The notes beneath the pieces are model-generated. The model made no database searches. It was not told where the DNA came from and saw only the letters and a list, made by a program, of their open reading frames with translations. A DNA stretch of 64,000 nt from Chamaelirium japonicum (lineage: Eukaryota; Streptophyta; Magnoliopsida; Liliales; Melanthiaceae): NCBI GenBank assembly GCA_947650365.1, contig CANTAL010000025.1:1984001-2048000 (forward strand), in the 5' to 3' direction. Positions 39,001-52,894 of the stretch are shown here, one piece after another; within the stretch, counting starts at the first letter, position 1; the number at the start of each line of letters is the position of its first letter. Position numbers and translations under genes: made by a program.

Positions 39001-39176
39001 TGGATCGTGCAAATAAATTAGAATGGATACATTCGTGCGGATAAATTAGAATGAATCGTGTAAATCAATTAGAATGGATCGTACGGATGAATTAGAATGG
39101 ATACATTTGAGCGAATCAATTAGAATGGATTGTGCGAATGAATTAGAATGGATCATACAAATGAATTAGAATAGAT
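36035..39176 (-). repeat. Satellite block 31, reverse (longest reverse run)
   Basis: 3.1 kb of reverse monomers. Short units lie near 36715-36725 (GAATGGATTGTGTCGAGCG) and 37098 (CGTACGTACG). GGATCCACCGAAT units, the GGTGG subfamily in reverse, lie near 36175, 38003 and 38649. The block ends ATAGATCTAATTC. Confidence 0.89.
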
Positions 39177-41170
39177 CTAATTCATTCGCACGATCCATTC
39201 TAATTCATTCGCACGAATGTGTCCATTCTAATTCAATTGCACGATCCATTCTAATTCATTCCTATGATCCATTCTAATTCATTCGTACGATCCATTCTAA
39301 TTCATTCGCTCGAATGTATCCATTCTAATTCATTTGTACGATCCATTCTAATTCGTTCATACGATCCATTCTAATTCATTCGCACGATCCATTCTAATTC
39401 ATTTGTACGAATGTATCCATTCTAATTCATTCGCACGATGCATTATAATTCATTCGCACGATCCATTCTAATTTATTCATATGATTCATTCTAATTCATT
39501 CGCACGATCCATTCTAATTCATTCGTACGATCCATTCTTATTCATTCATAAGATCCATTCTAATTCATTCACACAATCCATTCTAATTCATTCGTACGAT
39601 CCACTCTAATTCATTCGTATGATCCATTCTAACGCATTCGGTGGATCCATTCTAACTTATTCGTATAATCCATTCTAATTCATTCGCACGGTCCATTCTA
39701 ATTTATTCGTACGATCCATTCAAATTCATTCGTATGATCTATTCTAGTTTATTCGCACGAATGTAACCATTCTAATTCATTCGTACGATTCATTCTAATT
39801 CATTCGTATGAGCTATTCTAATTCATTCATACGATCCATTCTAATTCATTCATACGATCCATTTTAATTCATTCATACAATCCATTCAGATTCATTCGCA
39901 CGAATGTATCCATTCTAATTCATTTGCATGATCCATTCTAATTAATTCGTTCGATCCATTCTAATTCATTCGTACGATCCATTCTAATTCATTCGTACGA
40001 ATGTATCCATTCTAATTTATTCGTACGATCCAGTCTAATTCTTTCGTACGATCCATTCTAATTCATTCGCACGAATATATCCATTCTAATTCATTCGTAC
40101 GATCCTTTCTAATTCATTCGCACGAATGTAACCATTCTAATTCATTCGTACGATCCATTCTTATTCATTCATACGATCCATTCTAATTCATTCGCACAAA
40201 TGTATCTATTCTAATTCATTCATACAGTGTGTTCTAATCCATTCGTACGATCCATTCTAATTCATTCATACAATCTATTCTAATTCATTCGTACGATCCA
40301 TTCTAATACATTCGTATGATCCATTCTAACTCATTCGGTGGATCCATTCTAATTCATTCGTACGATCCATTCTAATTCATTCGCACGATCCATTCTAATT
40401 CATTCGTACGATCCATTCTAATTCATTCGCACGATCCATTCTAATTCATTCGTACGATCCATTCTAATTCATTCGCACGATGCAATCTAATTCATTCGCA
40501 CAAATGTATCTATTCTAATTCATTCAAACAATGCGTTATAATCCATTCGTACGATCCATTCTAATCCATTCGTACGATCCATTCTAATTCATTAGCAAGA
40601 ATGTAACCATTCTAATTCATTCATATGATCTATTCTAATTCATTCGTACGATCCATTCTAATTCATTCGCACCATCCATTCTAATTCATTTGTACGAATG
40701 TATCCATTCTAATTCATTTGCACGATCCATTCTAATGCATTCGTTCGATCCATTCTAATTCATTCATATGATCCATTCTAATTTATTCATAGGATCCATT
40801 CAATCTCATTCGCATGATCCATTCTAATTTATTCGTACGATCCATTCTAATTCATTCGTTCGATCCATTCTAATTCATTCGTATGATCCATTCTAATTCA
40901 TTCGGACAAATGTATCCATTCTAATTCATTTGCACGATCTATTCTAATTCATTCTATGATCCATTCTAATGCATTCGTATGATTCATTCTAATTCATTTG
41001 CACGATCCATTCTAATTCATTCGTACGATTCATTCTAATTCATTCACTCGAATGTAACCTTAATTTCTAATTCATTTGTATGTATCTATTCTAATTCATT
41101 CACACGACCCATTCTAATTCATTTGTACGATCCATTTTAATTCATTCGTACGATCCATTCTAATTCATTC
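39177..41170 (+). repeat. Satellite block 32, forward
   Basis: Forward monomers with GGTGG units near 39640 and 40337 and a slipped TAACCTTAATTTCTAATTC unit near 41055. The block ends TTCATTCGATACATTCGTGCG. Confidence 0.87.
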
Positions 41171-41253
41171 GATACATTCGTGCGAATAAATTAGAATGGA
41201 TCATAGGAATGAATTAGAATGGATCGTACGAATGGATTAAAACGGATACATTC
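41171..41253 (-). repeat. Satellite block 33, reverse (83-bp flip, copy 1)
   Basis: Three to four reverse monomers entering at GATACATTCGTGCGAAT and leaving at GGATACATTCATACGATCC. The flip and its flanks are repeated at 55770-55851, about 14.6 kb away. Confidence 0.87.
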
Positions 41254-42089
41254 ATACGATCCATTCTAATTCATTCGTACGATCCATTCTAATTCATTCG
41301 CACGATTCATTCTAATTTATTCATACGATCCATTCTAATCCATTCATACGATCCATTCTAATCCATTCGTATGATCCATTCTAATTCATTCTCATGATCC
41401 ATTCTAATTCATTCGTATGATCCATTCTAATTCATTCGCACGATCCATTCAAATTCATTCGCACGATCCATTCTAATTCATTCATACGATCCATTCAAAT
41501 TCATTTGTACGATCCATTCTAGTTCATTCGCACGAATGTATCCATTCTAATTCATTCTCACGATCCATTCTAATTCAATCGTTCAATCCATTCTAATTCA
41601 TTCATACGATCCATTCAAATTCATTCGCATGATCCATTCTAATTCATTCGTACGATCCATTCTAATTCATTCGCACGAATGTATCCATTCTAATTTATTC
41701 GCACAAATGTATCCATTCCAATTCATTCGTACGATCCATTCTTATTCATTCATACGATCCATTCTAATTCATTTGCACGATCCATTCTAATTCATTCTCA
41801 CAAATGTAACCTTTCTAATTCATTCGTACGATCCATTCTAATTCATTTGTACGATCCATTCTAATCCATTCGTACGATCCATTCTAATCCATTCGTACGA
41901 TTCATTCTAATTCATTCGCACGAATGTAACCATTCTAATTCATTCGTACGATCCATTCCAATTCATTCGTACGATCCATTCTAATTCATTCGCACGAATG
42001 TATCCATTCTAATTTATTTGCACGATCCATTCTAATTCATTCCTATGATCCATTCTAATTCATTTGTACGATCCATTCTAATTCATTCG

Positions 42090-43165
42090 TACGATCCATT
42101 CTAATTCATTCGCACGATCCATTCTAATTAATTCGAACGATCCGTTCTAATTCATTCGCACGAAAGTATCCATTCTAATGCATTCGTACGATCCATTGTA
42201 ATCCATTCGTACGATCCATTCTAATCCATTCTAATTCATTCGTACGATCTATTCTAATTCGTTCATATGATCCATTCTAATTCGTTCGTACGATTCATTC
42301 TAATTCGTTCGTACGATCCATTCTAATTCATTCGCACGATCCATTCTAATTCATTCGTACGATCCATTCTAATTCATTCATACGATCCATTCTAATTCAT
42401 TCGCTTGAATGTATCCATTCTAATTCATTCGTTCGATCCATTCTAATTCATTCGTATGATCCATTCAAATTCATTCTCACAAATGTAACCTTTCTAATTC
42501 ATTTGTACGATCCATTCTAATTCATTCGTAGGATCCATTCTTATTCATTCGTAGGATCCATTCTTATTCATTCGTACGATCCATTCAAATTCATTTGCAT
42601 GATCCATTCTAATTCATTCTCACGAATGTAACCTTTCTAATTCATTTGTATGATCCATTCTAATTCATTCGCACGATCTATTCTAATTCATTCCCACGAT
42701 CCATTCTAATTCATTCGTCCGATCCATTCTAATTCATTCGCACGAATTTATCCATTCTAATTCATTTGTACGATCCATTCAAATTCATTCGCACGATCCA
42801 TTCTAATTCATTCGTAAGATCCATTCAAATTCATTCGCACGATCCATTCTAATTCATTCGTATGATCCATTCAAATTCATTCGCACGATCCATTCTAATT
42901 CATTCGTATGATTCATTCTAATTCATTCGTACGATCCAGTCTAATTCATTCGCACGAATGTAACCATTCTAATTCATTCGTACGATCCATTCTAATTCAT
43001 TCCTACGATCCATTCTAATTCATTCGCACGAATGTAACCATTCTAATTCATTCGTACGATCCATTCTAATTCATTCGCACGATCCATTCTAATTCTTTCG
43101 CACGAATGTATCCATTCTAATTCATTTGCACGATCCATTCTAATTCATTCCTATGATCCATACTA
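42090..43165 (+). repeat. Long-range duplicate of 745-1690
   Basis: The order of rare variants matches between the two places: GAACGATCC, then a CATTCTAATGC unit, then CATTGTAATCC. Next come the 10-bp slip (TAATCC before CATTCTAATTC), three TTCGTTC units with one CGTTCATATG, a TCACAAATGTAACC dimer, CGTCCGATCC, and GTAAGATCC followed by CATTCAAATTC. Many single differences show that the event is not recent. Confidence 0.83.
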
Positions 43166-43635
43166 ATTCATTCGTACGATCCATTCTAATTCATTCGCAC
43201 GAATGTATCCATTCTAATTCATTCGTAAGATCCATTCAAATTCATTCGCACGATCCATTCTAATTCATTCGTACGATCCATTCAAATTCATTCGCACGAT
43301 CCATTCTAATTCATTCGTATGATTCATTCTAATTTATTCGTACGATCCAGTCTAATTCATTCGCACGAATGTAACCATTCTAATTCATTCGTACGATCCA
43401 TTCTAATTCATTCGTACGATCCATTCTAATTCATTCTCACGAATGTAACCTTTCTAATTCATTCGCACGATCCATTCTAATTCATTCGCACGATCTATTC
43501 TAATTCATTCGCACGATCCATTCTAATTCATTCGTCCGATCCATTCTAATTCATTCGCACGAATGTATCCATTCTAATTCAATTGTACGATCCATTCAAA
43601 TTCATTCGCATGATCCATTCTAATTCATTCGTATG
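42814..43635 (+). repeat. Tandem duplication with 411-bp period
   Basis: GTAAGATCC followed by CATTCAAATTC starts at 42814 and 43225. The rare CCAGTCTAATTC variant is at 42936 and 43347. Both give a spacing of 411 bp. The right end of the second copy is uncertain. Confidence 0.82.
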
Positions 43636-44336
43636 ATTCATTCTAATTCATTCGCACGAATGTAACCATTCTAATTCATTCGCACGAATGTATCTATTCT
43701 AATTCATTCGTACGATCCATTCTAATTCATTCGTATGATCAATTCTAATTCATTCGCACGATCCATTCTAATTCTTTCGTACGATCCATTCTAATTCATT
43801 CGTATGATCAATTCTAATTCATTCGCACGATCCATTCTAATTCCTTCGTATGATCCTCTCTAATTCAATTCGTGCAATCCATTCAAATTTACTCGCACGA
43901 TCCATTCTAATTCATTCGTATGATCCATTCTAATTCATTCCTACGATCCATTCTAATTCATTCGCTCGAATATATCCATTCTAATTCATTCGTACGATCC
44001 ATTCTAATTCATTTGCACGATCCATTCTAATTCATTCCTATGATCCATTCTAATTCATTCGTACGATCCATTCTAATTCATTCGCTCGAATGTATCCATT
44101 CTAATTCATTCGTACGATTTATTCTAATTCATTCGCACGAATGTATCCATTCTAATTCATTCGTACGATCCATTCTAATTCATTCGCACAATCCAATCTA
44201 ATTCAAACGTGCAATATATTCATGCGAATGAATTAGAATGGACCGTACGAATGAATTAGAATGGATCGTGTGAATGAATTAGAATGGATTGTAGGAATGA
44301 ATTAGAATGGATCGTACGAATGAATTAGAATGGTTA

Positions 44337-46449
44337 CATTCGTGCGAATGAATTAGAATGGATCGTACGAATGAATTAGAATGGATCGTACGAATGGATT
44401 AGAATGGATCGTACGAATGAATTAGAATTGATCATACGAATGAATTAGAATGGATCAGACGAATGAATTAGAATGGATTATACGAATGAATTAGAATGGA
44501 TCATACGAATGAATTAGAATGGATCGTGCGAATGAATTAGAATTGATCATACGAATGAATTAGAATGGATAGGACGAATGAATTAGAATGGATACATTTG
44601 TACGAATGAATTAGAATGGATCGTACGAATGAATTAGAATGGATCCACCGAATGAGTTAGAATGGATCATACGAATGAATTAGAATGAATCGTATGAATG
44701 AATTAGAATGGATTGTGCGAATGAATCTGAATGGATTGTATGAATGAATTACAATGGATCGTACAAATGAATTAGAATGGATCGTACAAATGAATTAGAA
44801 TGGATCATACGACGATCCATTCTAATTTATTTGCATGAATGTATCCATTCTAATTCATTCGTACGATCCATTCTAATTCATTCGTACTATCCATTCTAAT
44901 TCATTCGTCCGATCCATTCTAATTCATTCGCACGAATGTATCCATTCTTATTCATTCATACGATCCATTCTAATTCATTCGCACAATCCATTCTAATTCA
45001 TTCGTACGATCCATTCTAATTCATTCGTATGATCCATTCTAACTCATTTTACAATGGATCGTACGAACTAATTAGAATGGATCGTATAAACGAATTAGAA
45101 TGGATCGTACGAATGAATTAGAATGGATATATTCGAGCGAATGAATTAGAATGGACCATGCGAATGAATTAGAATGGACAGTACGAATGAATTAGAATGG
45201 ATCATACGAATGAATTAGAATGGATACATTCATGCAAATGAATTAGAATGGATCGTACGAATGACATAGAATGGATGATACGAATGAATTATAATGGATC
45301 GTACGAATGCCTTTCTAATTCATTTGTACGATCCATTCGTACGATCCATTCTAATCCATTCGTATGATCCATTCTAATTCATTCGTACAATCCATTCTTA
45401 TTCATTCAAACGATCCATTCTAACTCATTCGCACAATCCATTCTAATTCATTCGTACGATCCATTCTAACTCATTCCTATGATCCATTCTAATTCATTCG
45501 TACGATCCATTCTAATCCATTCGTACGATCCATTCTAATCCATTCATACGATCCATTCTAATTCATTCGTACGATCCATTCTATATCATTCTCACGAATG
45601 TAACCTTTCTAATTCATTCGTATGATCCATTCTAATTTATTCGTATGATCCATTCTAATCCATTCGAACGATCCATTCTAATCCATTCGTACGATCCATT
45701 CTAATTCATTCTCACAAATGTAACCTTTCTGATTCATTTGTACGATCCATTCTAATTCATTCGTACGATCTGTTCTAATTCATTCGTACGATCCATTCTA
45801 ATTCATTTGTATGATCCATTCTAATTCATTCGTACGATCCATTCTAATGCATTCGCACGATCCATTCTAATTCATTCGCACGAATGTATCCATTCTAATT
45901 CATTTGCATGATCTATTTTAATTCATTCGTACGATCCATTCTAATCCATTCGTACGATCCATTCTAATTCATTCGTACAAATGAATTAGAATGGATCGTA
46001 CGAATGAATTAGAATGGATCGTACGAACGAATTAGAATGGATCGTATGAACGAATTAGAATGGATCGTACGAATGAATTAGGATGGATACATTCGAGTGA
46101 ATGAATTAGAATGAATCGTACGAATGAATTAGAATGGATCGTACGAATGAATTAGAATGGATCATACGAAAGAATTAGAATACATCATGTGAATGAATTA
46201 GAATGGATCGTACGTTTGAATTAGATTGGATTGTGCGAATGAATTAGAATGGATACAATCGTGCGAATGAATTAGAATAGATCGTATGAATGAATTAGAA
46301 TGGATCGTACGAATGAATTAGAATGGATCGTACGAATGAATTAGAATAGATTTATTTGAGCGAATAAATTAGAATGGATCGTACGAATGAATTAGAATGG
46401 ATCATAGGAATGAATTAGAATAGATCATGCAAATGAATTAGAATGGATA
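44337..46449. repeat. Higher-order unit A, 2113 bp, with internal inversions
   Basis: First of three tandem units. Direction changes inside at about 44809 (CATACGACGATCC), 45049 (CTCATTTTACAATGG), 45309 (GAATGCCTTTCTAATTC) and 45979 (CATTCGTAC|AAATG), giving the order -, +, -, +, -. Marker GATAGGACGAATG is at 44568. The reverse monomers from 44215 to 44336 lie just outside the unit. Confidence 0.87.
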
Positions 46450-48595
46450 CATTCGTGCGAATGAATTAGAATGGATCATAGGAATGAATTAGAATGGATC
46501 GTACGAATGGATTAGAATGGATCGTACGAATGAATTAGAATTGATCATACGAATGAATTAGAATGGATCAGACGAATGAATTAGAATGGATTATACGAAT
46601 GAATTAGAATGGATCATACGAATGAATTAGAATGGATCGTGCGAATGAATTAGAATTGATCATACGAATGAATTAGAATGGATAGGACGAATGAATTAGA
46701 ATGGATACATTTGTACGAATGAATTAGAATGGATCGTACGAATGAATTAGAATGGATCCACCGAATGAGTTAGAATGGATCATACGAATGAATTAGAATG
46801 AATCGTATGAATAAATTAGAATGGATTGTGCGAATGAATCTGAATGGATTGTATGAATGAATTACAATGGATCGTACAAATGAATTAGAATGGATCGTAC
46901 AAATAAATTAGAATGGATCGTACAAATAAATTAGAATGGATCATACGACGATCCATTCTAATTCATTTGCATGAATGTATCCATTCTAATTCATTCGTAC
47001 GATCCATTCTAATTCATTCGTACTATCCATTCTAATTCATTCGTCTGATCCATTCTAATTCATTCGCACGAATATATCCATTCTTATTCATTCATACGAT
47101 CCATTCTAATTCATTCGCACAATCCATTCTAATTCATTCGTACGATCCATTCTAATTCATTCGTATGATCCATTCTAACTCATTTTAGAATGGATCGTAC
47201 GAACTAATCAGAATGGATCGTATGAACGAATTAGAATGGATCGTACGAATGAATTAGAATGGATACATTCGAGCGAATGAATTAGAATGGACCATGCCAA
47301 TGAATTAGAATGGATAGTACGAATGAATTAGAATGGATCGTACGAATGAATTAGAATGGATACATTCATGCAAATGAATTACAATGGATCGTACGAATGA
47401 ATTAGAATGGATCATACGAATGAATTATAATGGATCGTACGAATGCCTTTCTAATTTATTTGTACGATCTGTTCTAATCCATTCGTACGATCCATTCTAA
47501 TCCATTCGTATGATCCATTCTAATTCATTCGTACAATCCATTCTTATTCATTCAAACGATCCATTCTAACTCATTCGCACAATCCATTCTAATTCATTCG
47601 TACGATCCATTCTAACTCATTCCTATGATCCATTCTAATTCATTCGTACGATCCATTCTAATCCATTCGTACGATCCATTCTAATCCATTCATACGATCC
47701 ATTCTAATTCATTCGTACGATCCATTCTAATTCATTCTCACGAATGTAACCTTTCTAATTCATTCGTATGATCCATTCTAATTCATTCGTATGATCTATT
47801 CTAATCCATTCGTACGATCCATTCTAATCCATTCGTACGATCCATTCTAATTCATTCTCACAAATGTAACCTTTCTGATTCATTTGTACGATCCATTCTA
47901 ATTCATTCGTACGATCCGTTCTAATTCATTCGTACGATCCATTCTAATTCATTCGTATGATCCATTCTAATTCATTCGTACGATCCATTCTAATGCATTC
48001 GCACGATCCATTCTAATTCATTCGCACGAATTTATCCATTCTAATTCATTTGCACGATCTATTTTAATTCATTCATACGATCCATTCTAATCCATTCGTA
48101 CGATCCATTCTAATTCATTCGTACAAATGAATTAGAATGGATCGTACGAATGAATTAGAATGGATCGTACGAACGAATTAGAATGGATCGTATGAACGAA
48201 TTAGAATGGATCGTACGAATGAATTAGGATGGATACATTCGAGTGAATGAATTAGAATGAATCGTACGAATGAATTAGAATGGATCGTACGAATGAATTA
48301 GAATGGATCATACGAATGAATTAGAATACATCATGTGAATGAATTAGAATGGATCGTACGTTTGAATTAGATTGGATTGTGCGAATGAATTAGAATGGAT
48401 ACAATCGTGCGAATGAATTAGAATAGATCGTATGAATGAATTAGAATGGATCGTACGAATGAATTAGAATGGATCGTACGAATGAATTAGAATAGATTTA
48501 TTTGAGCGAATAAATTAGAATGGATCGTACGAATGAATTAGAATGGATCATAGGAATGAATTAGAATAGATCGTGCAAATAAATTAGAATGGATA
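46450..48595. repeat. Higher-order unit B, 2146 bp, with internal inversions
   Basis: Same five-segment order as unit A, with switches at about 46945, 47183, 47446 and 48124. It is 33 bp longer in total; the most obvious change is one extra 23-bp reverse monomer just before 46942. Marker GATAGGACGAATG is at 46681 (+2113 from unit A) and CGTACGTTTG at 46209 and 48355 (+2146). Confidence 0.87.
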
Positions 48596-50060
48596 CATTC
48601 GTGCGAATGAATTAGAATGGATCGTACGAATGAATTAGAATGGATCGTACGAATGGATTAGAATGGATGGTACGAATGAATTAGAATTGATCATACGAAT
48701 GAATTATAATGGATCAGACGAATGAATTAAAATGGATTATACGAATGAATTAGAATGGATCATACGAATGAATTAGAATGGATCGTGCGAATGAATTAGA
48801 ATTGATCATACGAATGAATTAGAATGGATAGGACGAATGAATTAGAATGGATACATTTGTACGAATGAATTAGAATGGATCGTACGAATGAATTAGAATG
48901 GATCCACCGAATGAGTTAGAATGGATCATACAAATGAATTAGAATGAATCGTATGAATGAATTAGAATGGATTGTGCGAATGAATCTGAATGGATTGTAT
49001 GGATGAATTACAATGGATCGTACAAATGAATTAGAATGGATCGTACAAATGAATTAGAATGGATCATACGACGATCCATTCTAATTCATTTGCATGAATG
49101 TATCCATTCTAATTCATTCGTACGATCCATTCTAATTCATTTGTACTATCCATTCTAATTCATTCGTCCGATCCATTCTAATTCATTCGCACGAATGTAT
49201 CCATTCTTATTCATTCATACGATCCATTCTAATTCATTCGCACAATCCATTCTAATTCATTCGTACGATCCATTCTAATTCATTCGTATGATCCATTCTA
49301 ACTCATTTTAGAATGGATCGTACGAACTAATTAGAATGGATCGTATGAACGAATTAGAATGGATCGTACGAATGAATTAGAATGGATACATTCGAGCGAA
49401 TAAATTAGAATGGACCATGCGAATGAATTAGATAGGATAGTACGAATGAATTAGAATGGATCGTACGAATGAATTAGAATGGATACATTTATGCAAATGA
49501 ATTAGAATGGATCGTACGAATGAATTAGAATGGATCATACGAATGAATTATAATGGATCGTACGAATGCCTTTCTAATTCATTTGTACGATCCATTCTAA
49601 TCCATTCGTACGATCCATTCTAATCCATTCGTATGATCCATTCTAATTCATTCGTACAATCCATTCTTATTGACTCAAACGATCCATTCTAACTCATTCG
49701 CACAATCCATTCTAATTCATTCGTACGATCCATTCTAACTCATTCCTATGATCCATTCTAATTCATTCGTACGATCCATTCTAATCCATTCGTACGATCC
49801 ATTCTAATCCATTCATACGATCCATTCTAATTCATTCATACGATCCATTCTAATTCATTCTCACGAATGTAACCTTTCTAATTCATTCGTATGATCCATT
49901 CTAATTCATTCGTATGATCCATTCTAATCCATTCGTACGATCCATTCTAATCCATTCGTACGATCCATTCTAATTCATTCTTACAAATGTAACCTTTCTA
50001 ATTCATTTGTACGATCCATTCTAATTCATTCGTACGATCCGTTCTAATTCATTCGTACGA
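48596..50060. repeat. Higher-order unit C, partial (about 1465 bp)
   Basis: Switches at about 49069, 49308 and 49568 match units A and B. Homology stops at about 50060, after the TACGATCCGTTC unit, so the last + to - switch and final reverse segment are missing. Marker GATAGGACGAATG is at 48827. Confidence 0.86.
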
Positions 50061-52028
50061 TTCATTCTAATTCTTTCGTACGATCCATTGTAATTCATTC
50101 AAACAATCCATTCAGATTCATTCGCACAATCTATTCTAATTCATTCATACGATCCATTCTAATTCATTCGTATGATCCATTCTAACTCATTCGGTGGATC
50201 CATTCTAATTCATTCGTACGATCCATTCTAATTCATTCGTACAATCCATTCTAATTCATTCATACGATCTATTCTAATTCATTCGCATAATCCATTCTAA
50301 TTCATTCGTACGATCCATTCTAATTCATTCGTATGATCCATTCTAACTCATTTGGTGGATCCATTCTAATTCATTCGTACAATCCATTCTAATTTATTCG
50401 CATAAATATATCCATTCTAATTCATTCGTATGATCCATTCTAATTCTTTCATATGATCCATTCTAATTCATTCACACGATCCATTCTATTCGTTCATACG
50501 ATCCATTCTAATTCGTTCGTATAATCCATTCTAATTCATTCGTACTATCCATTCTAATCCATTCGTACGATCCATTCTAATTCATTCGTACAAATGTATC
50601 TATTCTAATTCATTCGTACAATGCATTCTAATCCATTCGTACGATCCATTCTAATCCATTCGTACGATCCAATCTAATTCATTCGTATGATCCATTCTAA
50701 TTCATTCGTACGATCCATTCTAATTCATTTGCTTGAATGTATCCATTCTAATTTATTCGTACGATCCATTCTAATTCATTCGCATAAATATAACCATTCT
50801 AATTCATTCGTACGATCCATTCTAATTCATTCCTACGATCCATTCTAATTCATTCGTACGATCCGTACTAATGTAACCATTCTAATTCATTCGTACGATC
50901 CATTCTAATTCATTCCTACGATCTATTTTAATTCATTCGCACGAATGTATCCATTCTAATTCATTTGCATGATCCATTCTAATTCATTCCTATGATCCAT
51001 TCTAATTCATTCGTAGGATCCATTCTAATTCATTCGTACGAATGTATCCATTCTAATCGTACAATCTATTCTAATTCATTCCTACGATCCATTCTAATTC
51101 ATTCCTATGATCCATTCTAATTCAGTGGTATGAATGTATCCATTTTAATTCATTCGTATGATCCATTCTAATTCATTCGCACAATCCATTTTAATTCATT
51201 CGTACGATCCATTCTAATTTATTCATACGATCCATTCTAATTCATTCGCACGATCCATTCTAAATCATTCGTACGATCCATTCTAATTCATTCCTATGAT
51301 CCATTCTAATTCATTCGTACAAATGTATCCATTCTAATTCATTTGTATGATCCATTCTAATTCATTCGTACGATCCATTCTAATTCATTCGTACGATCTA
51401 TTCTAATTCATTCGCACGAATGTATCCATTCTAATTCATTCGTACGATTCATTCTAATTCATTCGTATGAGCTATTCTAATTCAATCGTACGATCCATTC
51501 TATTTCATTCGTACGATCCATTGTAATTCATTCATACAATCCATTCAGATTCATTCGCACAAATGTATCCATTCAAATTCATTCGTACGATCCATTCTAA
51601 TTAATTCGCACGATCCATTCTAATTCAGTCGTATGAATGTATCCATTTTAATTCATTCGTATGATCCATTCTAATCCATTCGTACGATCCATTCTAATTC
51701 ATTCGCACGAATGTAACCATTCTAGTTCATTTATATGATCCATTCTAATTCATTCCTATGATCCATTCTAATTCATTCGTACGATCCATTCTAATTCATT
51801 CGCTCGAATGTATACATTCTAATTCATTCGTACGATTCATTCTAATTCATTCGTACGATCCATTCTAATTCATTTGTATGATCCATTCTAATTCATCGTA
51901 CGATCCATTCTAATTCATTCGCTTGAATGTATCCATTCTAATTCATTCGTACGATCCATTCTAATGTATTCGTACGATCCATTCTTATTCATTCATACGA
52001 TCCATTCTAATTCGTTCGTACGATCCAT
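50061..52028 (+). repeat. Satellite block 46 (right part), forward
   Basis: Forward monomers continuing from 49569. CATTCAGATTC marker modules lie near 50113 and 51543, GGTGG units at 50193 and near 50355, and an irregular TACGATCCGTACTAATGTAACC unit near 50860. The block ends GATCCATTAGAATGG. Confidence 0.86.
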
Positions 52029-52220
52029 TAGAATGGATTGCATGAATGAATTAGAATGGATCATATGAATGAATTAGAATGGATCGTACGAATGAATTAG
52101 AATGGATCGTACGAATGGATTAGAATGGATACATTCGTGCGAATGAATTAGAATGGATCGTACGAATGAATTAGAATGGATCGTACGATTCATTCTAATT
52201 CATTCGTACGATCCATTCTA
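52029..52220. repeat. Satellite blocks 47-48, short flip before the 0.7-kb units
   Basis: Reverse from 52029 to 52187, then forward after GGATCGTACGATTC, leading into the first 0.7-kb unit. The left switch, CCATTAGAATGG, is not palindrome-centred. Confidence 0.83.
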
Positions 52221-52894
52221 ATGCATTCGCACGATCCATTCTAATTCATTCGCACGAATGTATCCATTCTAATTCATTTGCACGATCTATTTTAATTCAT
52301 TTGTACGATCCATTCTAATCCATTCGTACGATCCATTCTAATTCATTCGTACAAATGAATTAGAATGGATCGTACGAATGAATTAGAATGGATACATTCG
52401 AGCGAATGAATTAGAATGGATCGTACGAATGAATTAGAATGGATCGTACGAATGAATTAGAATACATCATGTGAATGAATTAGAATGGATCGTACGTTTG
52501 AATTAGATTGGATTGTGCGAATGAATTTGAATGGATACATTCGTGCGAATGAATTAGAATAGATCGTATGAATGAATTAGAATGGATCGTACGAATGAAT
52601 TAGAATAGATCGTACGAATGAATTAGAATGGATATATTTGAGCGAATGAATTAGAATGGATCGTACGAATGAATTAGAATGGATCATAGGAATGAATTAG
52701 AATAGATCGTGCAAATGAATTAGAATGGATACATTCGTGTGAATGAATTAGAATGGATCGTACGAATGAATTAGAATGGATCGTACGAATGAATTAGAAT
52801 GGATACATTCGTGCGAATGAAATAGAATGGATCGTACGAATGAATTAGAATGGATCGTACGATTCATTCTAATTCATTCGTACGATCCATTCTA
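52221..52894. repeat. Higher-order unit i, 674 bp
   Basis: Phase marker ATGCATTCGC is at 52221. The unit is forward to 52352, then reverse to 52861 with the linked rare variants GAATACATCATGTG and CGTACGTTTG (52491), then forward again. It is 92 bp (four monomers) shorter than unit ii. Confidence 0.86.

Larger units (their letters stand above)
41254..44214 (+). repeat. Satellite block 34, forward
   Basis: Long forward block. Its 42090-43165 part is a copy of 745-1690, with a further 411-bp tandem duplication inside. The block ends in divergent units, AATTCAAACGTGCAATATATTC, at the switch. Confidence 0.88.

Noticed and set aside
45049-45309. All small direction flips as assembly errors
   Set aside because: The same flips recur at matching positions in units A, B and C, and other flips recur tens of kb apart, which random misassembly would not produce. 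Individual unshared flips remain open to this doubt.
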